Assembly: GCF_040939455.1 (NCBI RefSeq)
Contig: NC_134119.1
Coordinates: 73,579,638-73,643,637, forward strand
DNA: 64,000 nt
From: Microcebus murinus
Lineage: Eukaryota > Chordata > Mammalia > Primates > Cheirogaleidae
Direction: 5' to 3'
Shown here: one piece after another, positions 38,312 through 52,758 of the stretch
Position numbering within the stretch: position 1 is the first letter of the stretch
Layout of the letters: every line of letters starts with the position of its first letter
Notes under the pieces: generated by a model
Database searches by the model: none
The model's input: only the letters and a program-made list of their open reading frames with translations
Told to the model about the DNA's origin: nothing
Position numbers and translations under genes: made by a program

Positions 38312-41300
38312 TGTCAACTCACACACGGGGGATGGGCAGGCAGGGCGCAGTGCGGATCTGGCTGTGTCCACTCACCCATGGGAGACGGGCAGGCAGGGCG
38401 CAATGTGGATCTGGCTGTGTCCACTCACACACGGGGGATGGGCAGGCAGGGCGCAGTGTGGATCTGGCTGTGTCCACTCACCCACGGGAGACGGGCAGGC
38501 AGGGCGCAGTGCGGATCTGGCTGTGTCCACTCACCCACGGCAGACGGGCATGCAGGGCGCAGTGCGAATCTGGCTGTGTCCACTCACCCACGGCAGACGG
38601 GCAGGCCGGGCGCAATGCGGATCTGGCTGTGTCCACTCACCCACGGGAGGCGAGCAGGCAAGGCGCAGTGAGGATCTGGCTGTGTCCACTCACCCACGGG
38701 AGACTGGCAGAGAGTGTGCTGTGTGGATCTGGCTATGTCCACTGACCCACGGCAGACTTGCAGGCAGGGCGCAGTGCGGATCTGGCTGTGTCCACTCACC
38801 CACGGGCGACGGGCAGAGACGGTGCTGTGTGGATCTGGCTATGTCAACTGTCCCACGGAACACGGGCAGGCAGGGCGCTGTACGGATCTGGCTGTTACCA
38901 CTCACCTACGGCAGGCGGTCAGGCAGGGCGCAGGGTGGATCTGGCTGTGTCCACTCACCCACGGGAGATGGGCAGGCAGGGCACAGTGCGGATCTGGTTG
39001 TGTCCACTCACCCACGGCAGACGGGTAGGCAGGGCACCGTGCGGATCTGGCTGTGTCCACTCACCCAAGGCAGACGGGCAGGCATGGCGCAGTGCGGATC
39101 TGGCTGTGTCCACTCACCCACGGGAGACGGGCAGGTAAGGCGCAGTGCGGATCTGGCTGAGTCCACTCACCCACGGGCGAAGGGCAGAGACGGTGCTGTG
39201 TGGATCTGGCTATGTCCACTGACCCACGGCACACGGGCAGGCAGGGCGCTGTACGGATCTGGCTGTTTCCACTCACCTACGGCAGGCGGTCAGGCAGGGC
39301 GCAGGGCGGATCTGGCTGTGTCCACTCACCCACGGGAGATGGGCAGGCAGGGCGCAGTGCGGATCTGGCTGTGTCCACTCACCCAAGTCAGACGGGCAGG
39401 CAGGGCGCAGTGCGGATCTGGCTGTGTCCACTCACCCACGAAAGACGGGCAGGCAAGGCGCAGTGCGGATCTGGCTGTGTCCACTCACCCACGGCAGACG
39501 GGCAGAGAGGGTGCTGTGTGGATCTGGCTATGTCCACTCACCCACGGCAGACGGGCAGGCAAGTCGCAGTGTGGATCTGGCTGTGTCCACTCACCCACGG
39601 GAGACGGGCAAAGAGGGTGCTGTGTGGATCTGGCTGTGTCCACGGACCGACGGCAGACGGGCAGGCAGGGCGCAGTGCGGATCTGGCTGTGTCCACTCAC
39701 CCACGGCAGGCGGGCAGGCAGGGCGCAGTGCGGATCTGGCTGTGTCCACTCACCCACGGGAAACGGGCAGGCAAGGCGCAGTGTGGATATGGCTGTGTCC
39801 ACTCACCCACGGGAGACGGGCAGAGAGGGCGCTGTATGTATCTGGCTATGTCCACTGACTCACGGCAGACGGGCAGGCTGGGCGCAGTGCGGATCTGGCT
39901 GTGTCCAATCACCCACGGCAGACGGGCAGGCAGGGCGCAGTGCGGATCTGGCTGTGTCCACTCACCCACGGCAGACGGTCAGGCAGGGCGCAGTGCGGAT
40001 CTGGCTGTGTCCACTCACCCACAGGAGACGGGCAGGCAGGGCGCAGTGCAGATATGGCTGTGTCCACTCACCCACGGGGGATGGGCAGGCAGGGTGCAGT
40101 GCGGATCTGGCTGTGTCCACTCACCCACGGCAGACGGGCAGGCAGGGCGCAGTGCGGATCTGGCTGTGTCCACTCACCCACGGGAGACGGGCACAGAGGG
40201 TGCTGTGTGGATCTGGCTGTGTCCTTTGACCCACGGCAGACGGGCCGGCAAGGCGCAGTACGGATCTGGCTGTGTCCACTCACCCACGGCAGACGGTCAG
40301 GCAGGGCGCAGTGGGGATCTGGCTGGGTCCACTCACCCACGGAAGACGGGCAGGCAAGGCGCAGTGCGGATCTTCCTGTGTCTACTCACCCACGGGAGAC
40401 GGGCAGGCAGGGCGCAGTGCGGATCTGGCTGTGTCAACTCACCCACGGGGGATGGGCAGCCAGGCCTCAGTGCGGATCTGGCTGTGTCAACTCACCCACG
40501 GGAGGCGGTCAGGCAAGGCGCAGTGTGGATCTGGCTGTGTCCACTCACCCACGGGAGACGGGCAGAGAGTGTGCTGTTGGATCTGGCTATGTCCACTGTC
40601 CCACGGGAGACAGGCAGGCAGGGCGCAGTGCGGATCTGGCTGTGTCCACTCACCCACGGCAGACTGACATGCAGGGTGCAGTGCGAATCTGGCTGTGTCC
40701 ACTCACCCACGGGAGGCGAGCAGGCAAGGCGCAGTGTGGATCTGGCTGTGTCCAATCACCCACGGCAGACGGGCCGGCAGGGCGCAGTGCGGATCTGGCT
40801 GTGACCACTCACCCATGGGAGACGGGCAGGCAAGGCACAGTGTGGATCTGGCTGTGTCCACTCACCCACGGGAGACGGGCAGGCAGGGCACAGTGCGGAT
40901 CTGGCTGTGTCAACTCACCCACGGGGGATGGGCAGCCAGGGCTCAGTGCGGATCTGGCTGTGTCAACTCACGCACGGGGGATGGGCAGGAAGGGCGCAGT
41001 GCGGATCTGGCTGTGTCCACTCACCCACGGGAGACGGGCAGGCAGGGCGCAATGTGGATCTGGCTGTGTCCACTCACACACGGGGGATGGGCAGGCAGGG
41101 CGCCGTGTGGATCTGGCTGTGTCCACTCACCCACGGGAGACGGGCAGAGAGGGTGCTGTGTGGATCTGGCTGTGTCCTTTGACCCACGGCATACGGGCAG
41201 GCAAGGCGCAGTACGGATCTGGCTGTGTCCACTCACCCACGGCAGACGGTCAGGCAGGGCGCAGTGGGGATCTGGCTGTGTCCACTCACCCACGGAAGAC

Positions 41301-44125
41301 GGGCAGGCAAGGCGCAGTGCGGATCTTCCTGTGTCTACTCACCCACGGGAGACGGGCAGGCAGGGCGCAGTACGGATCTGGCTGTGTCCACTCACCCACG
41401 GCAAGGGGTCAGGCAGGGCACAGTGTGGTCCTAGCTGTGTCCACTCACCCACAGGAGACGGGCAGGCAGGGCGCAGTGCAGATATGGCTGTGTCCACTCA
41501 ACCACGGGAGACGGGCAGGCAGGGCGCAGTGTGGATCTGGCTGAGTCCACTCACCCACGGGGGATGGGCAGGCAGGGTGCAGTGCGGATCTGGCTGTGTC
41601 CACTCACCCACGGCAGACGGGCAGGCAGGGCGCAGTGCGGATCTGGCTGTGTCCACTCACCCACGGGAGACGGGCAGAGAGGGTGCTGTGTGGATCTGGC
41701 TGTGTCTTTGACCCACGGCAGACGGGCAGGCAAGGCGCAGTACGGATCTGGCTGTGTCCACTCACCCACGGCAGACGGTCAGGCATGGCGCAGTGGGGAT
41801 CTGGCTGGGTCCACTCACCCACGGAAGACGGGCAGGCAATGCGCAGTGCGGATCTTCCTGTGTCTACTCACCCACGGGAGACGGGCAGGCAGGGCGCAGT
41901 GCGGATCTGGCTGTGTCAACTCACCCACGGGGGATGGGCAGCCAGGGCTCAGTGCGGATGTGGCTGTGTCAACTCACCCACGGGAGGTGGTCAGGCAAGG
42001 CGCAGTGTGGATCTGGCTGTGTCCACTCACCCACGGGAGACGGGCAGAGAGTGTGCTGTTGGATCTGGCTATGTCCACTGTCCCACGGGAGACAGGCAGG
42101 CAGGGCGCAGTGCGGATCTGGCTGTGTCCACTTACCCACGGCAGACTGACATGCAGGGTGCAGTGCGAATCTGGCTGTGTCCACTCACCCACGGGAGGCG
42201 AGCAGGCAAGGCGCAGTGTGGATCTGGCTGTGTCCATTCACCCACGGGAGACGGGCAGAGAGGGTGCTGTGTGCATCTGGCTATGTCCACTGACCCACGG
42301 CAGACTGGCAGGCAGGGCCCAGTGCGGATCTGGCTGTGTCCACTCACCCACGGCAGACGGTAAGGCAGGGTGCAGTGCGGATCTGGCTGTGTCCACTCAC
42401 CCACGGGGGACGGGTAGGCAGGGCGCAGTGCGGATCTGGCTGTGTCCACTCACCCACGGGAGACGGGCAGGCAGGGCGCAGTGCGGATCTGGCTGTGTCC
42501 ACTCACCCACGGGAGACGGGCATGCAAGGCGCAGTGTGGATCTGGCTGTGTCCACTCACCCACGGGAGACGGGCAGAGAGGGCGCTGTATGTATCTGGCT
42601 ATGTCCACTGACTCACGGCAGACGGGCAGGCTGGGCGCAGTGCGGATCTGGCTGTGTCCAATCACCCACGGCAGACGGGCAGGCAGGGCGCAGTGCGGAT
42701 CTGGCTGTGTCCACTCACCCACGGGAGACGGGCAGGCAGGACGCAGTACGGATCTCGCTGTGTCCACTAACCCACGGGAGACGGGCAGGCAGGGCGCAGT
42801 GTGGATCTGGCTGTGTCCACTCACCCACGGGAGACGTGCAGGCAGGGCGCAGTGCGGATCTGGCTGTGTCCACTCACCCACGGCAGACGGGCAGGCAGGG
42901 AGCAGTGCGGATCTGGCTGTGTCCACTCACCCACGGCAGACGGGCAGGCAGGGCGCAGTGCGGATCTGGCTGTGTCCACTCACCCACGGGAGACGGGCAG
43001 GCAAGGCGCAGTGCGGATCTGGCTGTGTCCACTCACCCACGGGAGACGGGCTGGCAGGGCGCAGTGCGGATCTGGCTGTGTACACTCACCCACGGGAGAC
43101 GGGCAGGCAGGACGCAGTGCGGATCTCGCTGTGTCCACTAACCCACGGGAGACGGGCAGGCAGGGCGCAGTGAGGATCTGGCTGTGTCCACTCACCCACG
43201 GGAGACGGTCAGGCAGGGCGCAGTGCGGATCTGGCTGTGTCCACTCACCCACGGGAGACGGGCAGGCAGGGCGCAGTGTGGATCTGGCTGAGTCCACTCA
43301 CCCACGGGGGATGGGCAGGCAGGGTGCAGTGCGGATCTGGCTGTTTCCACTCACCCACGGCAGACGGGCAGGCAGGGCGCAGTGCGGATCTGGCTGTGTC
43401 CACTCACCCATGGGAGACGGGCAGGCAGGGCGCAGTGCGGATCTGGCTGTGTCCACTAACCCAGGGGAGACGGGCAGGCAAGGTGCAATGCAGATCTGGC
43501 TGTGTCCACTCACCCACGGGAGACGGGCAGAGAGGATGCTGTGTGGATCTGGCTATGTCCACTGACCCATGGCAGACGGGCAGGCAGGGCGCAGTGCGGA
43601 TCTGGCTGTGTCCACTCACCCTCGGCAGACGGGCAGGCAGGGCGCAGTGCGGATCTGGCTGTGTCCACTCACCCACGGGAGACGGGCAGAGAGGGTGCTG
43701 TGTGGATCTGGCTGTGTCCTTTGACCCACGGCAGACGGGCCGGCAAGGCGCAGTACGGATCTAGCTGTGTCCACTCACCCACGGCAGACGGTCAGGCAGG
43801 GCGCAGTGGGGATCTGGCTGGGTCCACTCACCCACGGAAGACGGGCAGGCAATGCGCAGTGCGGATCTTCCTGTGTCTACTCACCCACGGGAGACGGGCA
43901 GGCAGGGCGCAGTGCGGATCTGGCTGTGTCAACTCACCCACGGGGGATGGGCAGCCAGGCCTCAGTGCGGATCTGGCTGTGTCAACTCACCCACGGGAGG
44001 TGGTCAGGCAAGGCGCAGTGTGGATCTGGCTGTGTCCACTCACCCACGGGAGACGGGCAGAGAGTGTGCTGTTGGATCTGGCTATGTCCACTGTCCCACG
44101 GGAGACAGGCAGGCAGGGCGCAGTG
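35758..44125. repeat. 8.2-9.2 kb higher-order block, copy 1 in U2
   Basis: Counterpart of 10387-18754 at a shift of 25,371. Single-base differences from U1 were seen at 36827, 39181 and 43345. It holds the double trimer at 36104-36421. Confidence 0.8.
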
Positions 44126-47100
44126 CGGATCTGGCTGTGTCCACTCACCCACGGGAGACGGGCAGAGAGGGTACTGTTTGGATCTTTCTATGTCCACTGA
44201 CTCACGGCAGACGGGCAGGCAGGGCGCAGTGCGGATCTGCTGTGTCCAATCACCAATGGCAGACGGGCAGGCAGGGCGCAGTTCGGATCTGGCTGTGTCC
44301 ACTCACCCACGGCAGACGGGCAGGCAGGGCGCAGTGTGAATCTGGCTGTGTACACTCACCCACGGCATACGGGCAGAGAGTATTCTGTGTGCATCTGGCT
44401 ATGTCCACTGACCCACGGCAGACGGGCAGGCAGGGCGCAGTGCGGATCTGGCTGTGTCCACTCACCCACGGGAGACTTGCAGGCAAGTTGCAGTGTGGAT
44501 CTGGCTGTGTCCACTCACCCACGGGAGACGGGAAAAGACGGTGCTGTGTGGATCTGGCTATGTCCACTGACCCACGGCAGACGGGCAGGCAGGGCGCAGT
44601 ACGGATCTGGCTGTGTCCACTCACCCACGGCAGGGGGTCAGGCAGCGCACAGTGCGGATCTGGCTGTGTCCACTCACCCACGGGAGATGGTCAGGCAGGG
44701 CGCAGTGCGGATCTGGCTGTGTCCACTCACCCACGGGAGAAGGGCAGGCAAGGCGCAGTGTGGATCTGGCTGTGTCCACTCACCCACGGGAGACCTGCAG
44801 AGATGGTGCTGTGTGGATATGGCTATGTCCACTGACCCACGGCAGACGGGCAGGCAGGGCGCAGTGCAGATCTGGCTGTGTCCACTCACCCACGGCAGAC
44901 TGTCAGGCAGGGCGCAGTGCGGATCTGGCTGTGTCAACTCACACACGGGGGATGGGCAGGCAGGGCGCAGTGCGGATCTGGCTGTGTCCACTCACCCACG
45001 GGAGACGGGCAGGCAGGGCGCAATGTGGATCTGGCTGTGTCTACTCACACACGGGGGATGGGCAGGCAGGGCGCAGTGTGGATCTGGCTGTGTCCACTCA
45101 CCCACGGGAGACGGGCAGGCAGGGCGCAGTGCGGATCTGGCTGTGTCCACTCACCCACGGCAGACGGGCATGCAGGGCGCAGTGCGAATCTGGCTGTGTC
45201 CACTCACCCACGGCAGACGGGCAGGCCGGGCGCAATGCGGATCTGGCTGTGTCCACTCACCCACGGGCGACGGGCAGAGACGGTGCTGTGTGGATCTGGC
45301 TATGTCCACTGACCCACGGCACACGGGCAGGCAGGGCGCTGTGCGGATTTGGCTGTTTCCACTCACCTACGGCAGGCGGTCAGGCAGGACGCAGGGCGGA
45401 TCTGGCTGTGTCCACTCACCCACGGGAGATGGGCAGGCAGGGCGCAGTGCGGATCTGGCTGTGTCCACTCACCCAAGTCAGACAGGCAGGCAGGGCGCAG
45501 TGCGGATCTGGCTGTGTCCACTCACCCACGAAAGACGGGCAGGCAAGGCGCAGTGCGGATCTGGCTGTGTCCACTCACCCACGGCAGACGGGCAGAGAGG
45601 GTGCTGTGTGGATCTGGCTATGTCCACTCACCCACGGCTGATGGGCAGGCAAGGCACAGTGTGGATCTGGCTGTGTCCACTCACCCACGGGAGACGGGCA
45701 AAGAGGGTGCTGTGTGGATCTGGCTATGTCCACGGACTGACGGCAGACGGGCAGGCAGGGCGCAGTGCGGATCTGGCTGTGTCCACTCACCCACGGCAGA
45801 CGGGCAGGCAGGGCGCAGTGCGCATCTGGCTGTGTCCACTCACCCACGGCAGACGATCAGGCATTGCGCAGTGCAGATCTGACTGTGTCCACTCACCCAC
45901 GGGAGACGGGCATGCAGGGCGCAGTGCGTATCTGGCTGTGTCTACTCACCCACGGGAGATGGGCAGGCAGGGTGTAGTGCGGATCTGGCTGTGTCCACAC
46001 ACCCACGGCAGATGGTCAGGCAGGGCGCAGTGCGTATCTGGCTGTGTCCACTCTCCCACGGGAGACGGGTAGGCAATGCGCAGTGTGGATCTGGCTGTGT
46101 CCACTACCCAGGGGAGACGGGTAGAGAGGGTGATGTGTGGATCTGGCCATGTCCACTGACCCACGGCAGACGGGCACTCAGGGCGCAGTGCGGATCTGGC
46201 TGTGTCCACTCTTCCACGGGAGAGGGGCATGCAGGGCGCAGTGCGGATCTGGCTGTGTCCACTCACCCACGGGAGACGGGCAGGCAGGGCGCAGTGCGGA
46301 TCTGGCTATGTCCACTCACCCAGGGGAGACGGGTAGGCAAGGCGCAGTGTGGATCTGGCTGTGTCCACTCACCCACGGGAGACGGGCAGAGATGGTGCTG
46401 TGTGGATATGGCTATGTCCACTGACCCACGGCAGACGGGCAGGCAGGGCGCAGTGCGGATCTGGCTGTGTCCACTCACCCACGGCAGACTGTCAGGCAGG
46501 GCGCAGTGCGGATCTGGCTGTGTCAACTCACACACGGGGGATGGGCAGGCAGGGCGCAGTGCGGATCTGGCTGTGTCCACTCACCCATGGGAGACGGGCA
46601 GGCAGGGCGCAATGTGGATCTGGCTGTGTCCAGTCACACACGGGGGATGGGCAGGCAGGGCGCAGTGTGGATCTGGCTGTGTCCACTCACCCACGGGAGA
46701 CGGGCAGGCAGGGCGCAGTGCGGATCTGGCTGTGTCCACTCACCCACGGCAGACGGGCATGCAGGGCGCAGTGCGAATCTGGCTGTGTCCACTCACCCAC
46801 GGCAGACGGGCGGGCCGGGCGCAATGCGGATATGGCTGTGTCCACTCACCCACGGGAGGCGAGCAGGCAAGGCGCAGTGAGGATCTGGCTGTGTCCACTC
46901 ACCCACGGGAGACTGGCAGAGAGTGTGCTGTGTGGATCTGGCTATGTCCACTGACCCACGGCAGACTTGCAGGCAGGGCGCAGTGCGGATCTGGCTGTGT
47001 CCACTCACCCACGGGCGACGGGCAGAGACGGTGCTGTGTGGATCTGGCTATGTCAACTGTCCCACGGAACACGGGCAGGCAGAGCGCTGTACGGATCTGG

Positions 47101-50100
47101 CTGTTACCACTCACCTACGGCAGGCGGTCAGGCAGGGCGCAGGGTGGATCTGGCTGTGTCCACTCACCCACGGGAGATGGGCAGGCAGGGCACAGTGCGG
47201 ATCTGGTTGTGTCCACTCACCCACGGCAGACGGGTAGGCAGGGCACCGTGCGGATCTGGCTGTGTCCACTCACCCAAGGCAGACGGGCAGGCATGGCGCA
47301 GTGCGGATCTGGCTGTGTCCACTCACCCACGGGAGACGGGCAGGCAAGGCGCAGTGCGGATCTGGCTGAGTCCACTCACCCACGGGCGACGGGCAGAGAC
47401 GGTGCTGTGTGGATCTGGCTATGTCCACTGACCCACGGCACACGGGCAGGCAGGGCGCTGTACGGATCTGGCTGTTTCCACTCACCTACGGCAGGCGGTC
47501 AGGCAGGGCGCAGGGCGGATCTGGCTGTGTCCACTCACCCACGGGAGATCGGCAGGCAGGGCGCAGTGCGGATCTGGCTGTGTCCACTCACCCAAGTCAG
47601 ACGGGCAGGCAGGGCGCAGTGCGGATCTGGCTGTGTCCACTCACCCACGAAAGACGGGCAGGCAAGGCGCAGTGCGGATCTGGCTGTGTCCACTCACCCA
47701 CGGCAGACGGGCAGAGAGGGTGCTGTGTGGATCTGGCTATGTCCACTCACCCACGGCAGACGGGCAGGCAAGGCGCAGTGTGGATCTGGCTGTGTCCACT
47801 CACCCACGGGAGACGGGCAAAGAGGGTGCTGTGTGGATCTGGCTGTGTCCACGGACCGACGGCAGACGGGCAGGCAGGGCGCAGTGCGGATCTGGCTGTG
47901 TCCACTCACCCACGGCAGACGGGCAGGCAGGGCGCAGTGCGGATCTGGCTGTGTCCACTCACCCACGGGAAACGGGCAGGCAAGGCGCAGTGTGGATCTG
48001 GCTGTGTCCACTCACCCACGGGAGACGGGCAGAGAGGGCGCTGTATGTATCTGGCTATGTCCACTGACTCACGGCAGACGGGCAGGCTGGGCGCAGTGCG
48101 GATCTGGCTGTGTCCAATCACCCACGGCAGACGGGCAGGCAGGGCGCAGTGCGGATCTGGCTGTGTCCACTCACCCACGGCAGACGGTCAGGCAGGGCGC
48201 AGTGCGGATCTGGCTGTGTCCACTCACTCACAGGAGACGGGCAGGCAGGGCGCAGTGCAGATATGGCTGTGTCCACTCACCCACGGGGGATGGGCAGGCA
48301 GGGTGCAGTGCGGATCTGGCTGTGTCCACTCACCCACGGCAGACGGGCAGGCAGGGCGCAGTGCGGATCTGGCTGTGTCCACTCACCCACGGGAGACGGG
48401 CACAGAGGGTGCTGTGTGGATCTGGCTGTGTCCTTTGACCCACGGCAGACGGGCCGGCAAGGCGCAGTACGGATCTGGCTGTGTCCACTCACCCACGGCA
48501 GACGGTCAGGCAGGGCGCAGTGGGGATCTGGCTGGGTCCACTCACCCACGGAAGACGGGCAGGCAATGCGCAGTGCGGATCTTCCTGTGTCTACTCACCC
48601 ACGGGAGACGGGCAGGCAGGGCGCAGTGTGGATCTGGCTGTGTCAACTCACCCACGGGGGATGGGCAGCCAGGCCTCAGTGCGGATCTGGCTGTGTCAAC
48701 TCACCCATGGGAGGTGGTCAGGCAAGGCGCAGTGTGGATCTGGCTTTGTCCACTCACCCACGGGAGACGGGCAGAGAGTGTGCTGTTGGATCTGGCTATG
48801 TCCACTGTCCCACGGGAGACAGGCAGGCAGGGCGCAGTGCGGATCTGGCTGTGTCCACTCACCCACGGCAGACTGACATGCAGGGTGCAGTGCGAATCTG
48901 GCTGTGTCCACTCAACCACGGGAGGCGAGCAGGCAAGGCGCAGTGTGGATCTGGCTGTGTCCAATCACCCACGGCAGACGGGCCGGCAGGGCGCAGTGCG
49001 GATCTGGCTGTGACCACTCACCCATGGGAGACGGGCAGGCAAGGCACAGTGTGGATCTGGCTGTGTCCACTCACCCACGGGAGACGGGCAGAGAGGGTGC
49101 TGTGTGGATCTGGCTGTGTCCTTTGACCCACGGCAGACGGGCAGGCAAGGCGCAGTACGGATCTGGCTGTGTCCACTCACGCACGGCAGACGGTCAGGCA
49201 GGGCGCAGTGGGGATCTGGCTGGGTCCACTCACCCACGGAAGACGGGCAGGCAAGGCGCAGTGCGGATCTTCCTGTGTCTACTCACCCACGGGAGACGGG
49301 CAGGCAGGGCACAGTGCGGATCTGGCTGTGTCAACTCACCCACGGGGGATGGGCAGCCAGGGCTCAGTGCGGATCTGGCTGTGTCAACTCACGCACGGGG
49401 GATGGGCAGGAAGGGCGCAGTGCGGATCTGGCTGTGTCCACTCACCCACGGGAGACGGGCAGGCAGGGCGCAATGTGGATCTGGCTGTGTCCACTCACAC
49501 ACGGGGGATGGGCAGGCAGGGCGCAGTGTGGATCTGGCTGTGTCCACTCACCCACGGGAGACGGGCAGGCAGGGCGCAGTGCGGATCTGGCTGTGTCAAC
49601 TCACCCACGGCAGACGGGCAGGCAGGGCGCAGTGCGGATCTGGCTGTGTCCACTCACCCACGGCAGACGGGCAGGCAGGGCGCAGTGCGGATCTGGCTGT
49701 GTCCACTCACCCACGGGAGGCGGTCAGGCAAGGCGCAGTGTGGATCTAGCTGTGTCCACTCACCCACAGGAGACGGGCAGGCAGGGCGCAGTGCAGATCT
49801 GGCTGTGTCCACTCACCCACGGGAGATGGGCAGGCAGGGAGAAGTGTGGATCTGGCTGAGTCCACTCACCCACGGGGGAAGGGCAGGCAGGGTGCAGTGC
49901 GAATCTGGCTGTGTCCACTCACCCACGGCAGACGGGCAGGCAGGGCGCAGTGTGGATCTGGCTGTGTCCACTCACCCATGGGAGACGGGCAGGCAGGGCG
50001 CAGTGTGGATCTGGCTGTGTCCAATAACCCAGGGGAGACGGGCAGGCAAGGTGCAATGCAGATCTGGCTGTGTCCACTCACCCACGGGAGACGGGCAGAG

Positions 50101-51939
50101 AGGATGCTGTGTGGATCTGGCTATGTCCACTGACCCATGGCAGACGGGCAGGCAGGGCGCAGTGCAGATCTGGCAGTGTCCAATCACCCACGGCAGACGG
50201 GCCGGCAGGGCGCAGTGCGGATCTGGCTGTGTCCACTCACCCATAGGAGACGGGAAGGCAAGGCACAGTGTGGATCTGGCTGTGTCCACTCACCCACGGG
50301 AGACGGGCAGAGAGGGTGCTGTGTGGATCTGGCTGTGTCCTTTGACCCACGGCATACGGGCAGGCAAGGCGCAGTACGGATCTGGCTGTGTCCACTCACC
50401 CACGGCAGACGGTCAGGCAGGGCGCAGTGGGGATCTGGCTGTGTCCACTCACCCACGGAAGACGGGCAGGCAAGGCGCAGTGCGGATCTTCCTGTGTCTA
50501 CTCACCCACGGGAGACGGGCAGGCAGGGCGCAGTACGGATCTGGCTGTGTCCACTCACCCACGGCAAGGGGTCAGGCAGGGCACAGTGTGGATCTAGCTG
50601 TGTCCACTCACCCACAGGAGACGGGCAGGCAGGGCGCAGTGCAGATATGGCTGTGTCCACTCACCCACGGGAGACGGGCAGGCAGGGCGCAGTGTGGATC
50701 TGGCTGAGTCCACTCACCCACGGGGGATGGGCAGGCAGGGTGCAGTGCGGATCTGGCTGTGTCCACTCACCCACGGCAGACGGGCAGGCAGGGCGCAGTG
50801 CGGATCTGGCTGTGTCCACTCACCCACGGGAGACGGGCAGAGAGGGTGCTGTGTGGATCTGGCTGTGTCCTTTGACCCACGGCAGACGGGCATGCAAGGC
50901 GCAGTACGGATCTGGCTGTGTCCACTCACCCACGGCAGACGGTCAGGCATGGCGCAGTGGGGATCTGGCTGGGTCCACTCACCCACGGAAGACGGGCAGG
51001 CAATGCGCAGTGCGGATCTTCCTGTGTCTACTCACCCACGGGAGACGGGCAGGCAGGGCGCAGTGCGGATCTGGCTGTGTCAACTCACCCACGGGGGATG
51101 GGCAGCCAGGGCTCAGTGCGGATGTGGCTGTGTCAACTCACCCACGGGAGGTGGTCAGGCAAGGCGCAGTGTGGATCTGGCTGTGTCCACTCACCCACGG
51201 GAGACGGGCAGAGAGTGTGCTGTTGGATCTGGCTATGTCCACTGTCCCACGGGAGACAGGCAGGCAGGGCGCAGTGCGGATCTGGCTGTGTCCACTCACC
51301 CACGGCAGACTGACATGCAGGGTGCAGTGCGAATCTGGCTGTGTCCACTCACCCACGGGAGGCGAGCAGGCAAGGCGCAGTGTGGATCTGGCTGTGTGCA
51401 TTCACCCACGGGAGACGGGCAGAGAGGGTGCTGTGTGGATCTGGCTATGTCCACTGACCCACGGCAGACTGGCAGGCAGGGCCCAGTGCGGATCTGGCTG
51501 TGTCCACTCACCCACGGCAGACGGTAAGGCAGGGTGCAGTGCGGATCTGGCTGTGTCCACTCACCCACGGGGGACGGGTAGGCAGGGCGCAGTGCGGATC
51601 TGGCTGTGTCCACTCACCCACGGGAGACGGGCAGGCAGGGCGCAGTGCGGATCTGGCTGTGTTCACTCACCCACGGGAGACGGGCAGGCAAGGCGCAGTG
51701 TGGATCTGGCTGTGTCCACTCACCCACGGGAGACGGGCAGAGAGGGCGCTGTATGTATCTGGCTATGTCCACTGACTCACGGCAGACGGGCAGGCTGGGC
51801 GCAGTGCGGATCTGGCTGTGTCCAATCACCCACGGCAGACGGGCAGGCAGGGCGCAGTGCGGATCTGGATGTGTCCACTCACCCACGGGAGACGGGCAGG
51901 CAGGACGCAGTACGGATCTCGCTGTGTCCACTAACCCAC
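44126..51939. repeat. 8.2-9.2 kb higher-order block, copy 2 in U2
   Basis: Counterpart of 18755-26568. Unlike U1, it runs on without a break into 51940-53289, which completes the block as expected from 17405-18754. Differences from U1 were seen at 45389, 46642, 48228 and 51208. Confidence 0.8.
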
Positions 51940-52758
51940 GGGAGACGGGCAGGCAGGGCGCAGTGTGGATCTGGCTGTGTCCACTCACCCACGGGAGACG
52001 TGCAGGCAGGGCGCAGTGCGGATCTGGCTGTGTCCACTCACCCACGGCAGACGGGCAGGCAGGGCGCAGTGCGGATCTGGCTGTGTCCACTCACCCACGG
52101 CAGACGGGCAGGCAGGGCGCAGTGCGGATCTGGCTGTGTCCACTCACCCACGGGAGACGGGCAGGCAAGGCGCAGTGCGGATCTGGCTGTGTCCACTCAC
52201 CCACGGGAGACGGGCAGGCAGGGCGCAGTGCGGATCTGGCTGTGTACACTCACCCACGGGAGACGGGCTGCAGGACGCAGTGCGGATCTCGCTGTGTCCA
52301 CTAACCCACGGGAGACGGGCAGGCAGGGCGCAGTGAGGATCTGGCTGTGTCCACTCACCCACGGGAGACGGTCAGGCAGGGCGCAGTGCGGATCTGGCTG
52401 TGTCCACTCACCCACGGGAGACGGGCAGGCAGGGCGCAGTGTGGATCTGGCTGAGTCCACTCACCCACGGGGGATGGGCAGGCAGGGTGCAGTGCGGATC
52501 TGGCTGTGTCCACTCACCCACGGCAGACGGGCAGGCAGGGCGCAGTGCGGATCTGGCTGTGTCCACTCACCCATGGGAGACGGGCAGGCAGGGCGCAGTG
52601 CGGATCTGGCTGTGTCCACTAACCCAGGGGAGACGGGCAGGCAAGGTGCAATGCAGATCTGGCTGTGTCCACTCACCCACGGGAGACGGGCAGAGAGGAT
52701 GCTGTGTGGATCTGGCTATGTCCACTGACCCATGGCAGACGGGCAGGCAGGGCGCAGT
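48310..52758. repeat. 4.45-kb higher-order block, copy A
   Basis: About 84 units. It matches the next block at a shift of 4,449: 48904-49749 with 53353-54198, and 49169-50707 with 53618-55156. It straddles the end of U2, so it belongs to the original array rather than to the 24-kb duplication. The left boundary is judged from loss of similarity near 48,310. Confidence 0.8.

Larger units (their letters stand above)
26569..51939. repeat. Large tandem duplication, copy U2 (25,371 bp)
   Basis: Second tandem copy of the block at 2205-26568, directly adjoining it. It carries an extra 1,007 bp at about 34473-35479, equal to 19 units of 53 bp, which has a close relative at 5501-6507 in U1 and 29865-30871 in U2. 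U2 keeps the fuller form and U1 looks deleted. After 51939 the sequence does not return to the start of the block but continues into the right flank, so there are exactly two copies. Confidence 0.92.
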
